A stretch of DNA of 6,656 nt. Source: an uncultured bacterium (GTDB lineage Bacteria; Bacteroidota; Bacteroidia; Bacteroidales; Paludibacteraceae). A program made the position numbers and the translations under genes. The notes under the pieces are model-generated. The model was not told the origin of the DNA. It saw only the letters and a list, made by a program, of their open reading frames with translations, and made no database searches. Location of the stretch: assembly GCA_947074225.1 (NCBI GenBank), contig CAMTOX010000111.1, positions 1 through 6,656 on the forward strand. Reading direction: 5' to 3'. Shown in pieces: positions 5,745 through 6,656 of this stretch (its first letter is position 1; every line of letters starts with the position of its first letter).

Positions 5745-5756
5745 AAAATGCATTTT
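5745..5756. repeat. 12-base perfect palindrome abutting a start codon
   Basis: AAAATGCATTTT ends two bases before the ATG at 5759, exactly where ribosome binding would occur. It could be an operator half-buried in the leader, or simply AT-rich chance. Confidence 0.4.
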
Positions 5757-5758
5757 AA

Positions 5759-6295
5759 ATGAAAAAGATGTTTTTTATCATAGCATTAATAAGTGTTGCT
5801 ATGGTTTCAAATGCCCAATGGTGGGTTGGAGGTAGTGTAGGTTATATGTACGAGGGTGAAAATGATTTAACACCAAACAATATTACTGTGGCCCCTATTG
5901 GTGGATACTCTTTTAATGAACATTGGGGAGTGGGTTTAGGAATTAATATTAACGACAGATTTGGTAAAGATGTAAATGTTTTTGGTTTCGGTATTAACCC
6001 ATTTGCACGTTACACTGCCTATAGCTATGAAGGTTTCTCAATCTTATTTGATGGAGGCATTAATTGGAATATTTCACAGAGATCGGTTCACAATGTCGGA
6101 ACAACCTCAAACGACCTTTTTGTAGGTATTAAACCGGGTATTTGCTATAGCTTCAACGATAAGTTCTGTGTGGTTGCACACGTTGGATTTATTGGTTACC
6201 AAGGCTATAACTTAGGTAATAATGGTAGCTATAACCGTTTTGGTTTGAAAGTAGATAGCGAAACTGTAAACTTTGGTTTCTACTACTGCTTCTAA
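5759..6295 (+). CDS. Small outer-membrane beta-barrel protein
   Basis: The 178-residue protein starts with a clear signal peptide (MKKMFFIIALISVAMVSNA, likely cut after residue 19, giving QWW at the mature end). The remainder is alternating beta-strand sequence rich in Gly, Asn, Tyr and Phe (VGGSVGYMY, VAPIGGYSFNEHWGVGLGIN, FGFGINPFARYTAY, FVGIKPGICYSFNDKFCVVAHVG, VNFGFYYCF). It ends in Phe, the usual last residue of barrels handed to the BAM machinery. Size and pattern fit an eight-strand OMP_b-brl/OmpA-like barrel without an OmpA C-terminal domain. The repeated Y-SFN-(E/D)-(H/K) turns at about 50-55 and 130-135 are typical of such barrels. The ATG at 5759 gives the best signal peptide; an ATG at 5768 would remove the basic residues. 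No specific function can be assigned. It stands apart from the sigma operon by a strong terminator and 0.9 kb, so it may be an unrelated gene or a regulon member. Confidence 0.85.
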   Translation: MKKMFFIIALISVAMVSNAQWWVGGSVGYMYEGENDLTPNNITVAPIGGYSFNEHWGVGLGININDRFGKDVNVFGFGINPFARYTAYSYEGFSILFDGGINWNISQRSVHNVGTTSNDLFVGIKPGICYSFNDKFCVVAHVGFIGYQGYNLGNNGSYNRFGLKVDSETVNFGFYYCF

Positions 6296-6304
6296 TATAG
6301 CAAT

Positions 6305-6446
6305 GGTGTGTTAATACACCGCATCTCCTAACATGCCCACAGAGAGTAGTGCAGTAGGGAGATGAAATATGAGATCTTATTTTAAAATCTATCATATTGC
6401 ATCTATTAATCTTTCAAAATCCTACTCAAAAGGATAACAGATTAAT
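6305..6446 (+). repeat. Chain of hairpins downstream of the barrel gene
   Basis: GGTGT (6305-6309) pairs with ACACC (6316-6320). CATCTCC (6322-6328) pairs with GGAGATG (6358-6364), and TA at 6329-6330 extends this past a bulged G. ATTAATCT (6405-6412) pairs perfectly with AGATTAAT (6439-6446) and encloses a second hairpin, ATCCT (6419-6423) with AGGAT (6431-6435). Together with the terminator at 6450 this makes a compact folded region of about 185 bases, either a structured 3' untranslated region or a small RNA. Confidence 0.5.
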
Positions 6447-6449
6447 ACG

Positions 6450-6487
6450 AACTTCCGTTGTTGTGAAATAGCGGAAGTTTTTCTTTT
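6450..6487 (+). terminator. Rho-independent terminator
   Basis: AACTTCCG (6450-6457) pairs perfectly with CGGAAGTT (6472-6479) around a 14-base loop, followed by a T-rich tract interrupted by one C (6478-6487). It is the first good terminator after the barrel gene, 155 bases past its stop. Confidence 0.82.
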
Positions 6488-6656
6488 GTACCTATGTAAG
6501 ACTATTGTTGCAGCGCAATTTGCTGAAGTGCAGTAGGTAGCTTTTTGAAGTGAACTAGAATATGAATAGCCAATCAATGCGTTGCTAATTTCTACAAGAT
6601 GTGAAGAGCGTAGTGTAGGGAAAGCGTGTAGTCGAATATGTACATGAGGTGGGGGG
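6488..6656. other. Right edge, nothing recognised
   Basis: I see no open frame of useful length, no clear promoter and no repeat in this stretch. It ends in GGTGGGGGG at the window edge. Confidence 0.5.

Larger units (their letters stand above)
4850..5758. other. 900-base gene-free region rich in inverted repeats
   Basis: No complete gene is supported. Inverted repeats seen: GTTGCAA/TTGCAAC (4946-4952/4961-4967); GCATTTGG/CCAAACGC with one mismatch (4998-5005/5014-5021); AAGAGTAA/TTACTCTT (5114-5121/5142-5149); TAGTC/GACTA around a GTGA loop (5405-5409/5414-5418); the large hairpin 5522-5575; and GCTCAT/ATGAGC (5682-5687/5694-5699). Two short open segments are worth noting but not called: a 23-codon minus-strand frame at 4983-5054, and a 41-codon plus-strand stretch at 5551-5676 that has no start codon. 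No tRNA, CRISPR or insertion-sequence ends are seen. The promoter of the gene at 5759 should lie here, but I could not place it with confidence. Confidence 0.6.

Noticed and set aside
6189..6395. Minus-strand frame overlapping the end of the barrel gene
   Set aside because: It is antisense to a clear beta-barrel coding sequence and crosses the downstream hairpins.

Overview
The window looks like a chromosomal accessory stretch from a member of the Bacteroidota, probably Bacteroidales. The evidence is an ECF sigma factor followed directly by a FecR-type anti-sigma factor with the Bacteroidetes C-terminal STN-like module, small outer-membrane barrels (DUF3575-like and OMP_b-brl-like), Bacteroides-type promoters (-33 TTTG, -7 TAnnTTTG), start codons without clear Shine-Dalgarno sites, and long AT-rich intergenic regions. 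No species can be named from the sequence alone.

Layout, left to right. (1) 1-239: the first ~50 codons of a radical-SAM, anaerobic sulfatase-maturase-like gene with its CxxxCxxC motif, which then runs into unrelated sequence and stops; it reads as a gene remnant or a junction. (2) 258-1635: a complete, apparently single-gene hutI unit on the minus strand, with its own promoter and a bidirectional terminator. (3) 1636-2414: a 0.8-kb gap holding a small palindromic repeat cluster, then a promoter-like box, three hairpins and a terminator-like hairpin that together look like a short structured RNA, then a second promoter-like box and the structured leader of the sigma operon. (4) 2415-4849: the core of the window, a plus-strand set of ECF sigma factor with a C-terminal hydrophobic helix, FecR-like anti-sigma factor, and a secreted protein joining an N-terminal STN domain to a DUF3575-like barrel; a very strong hairpin terminator ends it. 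(5) 4850-5758: 0.9 kb without a convincing gene but with many inverted repeats. (6) 5759-6295: a small outer-membrane beta-barrel protein, followed by a chain of hairpins and a terminator at 6450-6487. (7) 6488-6656: nothing recognised.

How the genes may work together: in a usual Bacteroidetes cell-surface signalling system a TonB-dependent receptor uses its periplasmic STN domain to signal to FecR, which then controls the ECF sigma factor. Here no TonB-dependent receptor follows the sigma/anti-sigma pair. The STN domain instead sits on a small DUF3575-like outer-membrane protein that has no plug or 22-strand barrel. The sigma factor itself ends in a predicted membrane helix. The set could be a compact envelope-sensing circuit in which a small barrel, rather than a transporter, talks to a membrane-tethered sigma/anti-sigma pair. 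That role is inference; the domain order and gene order are read from the sequence.
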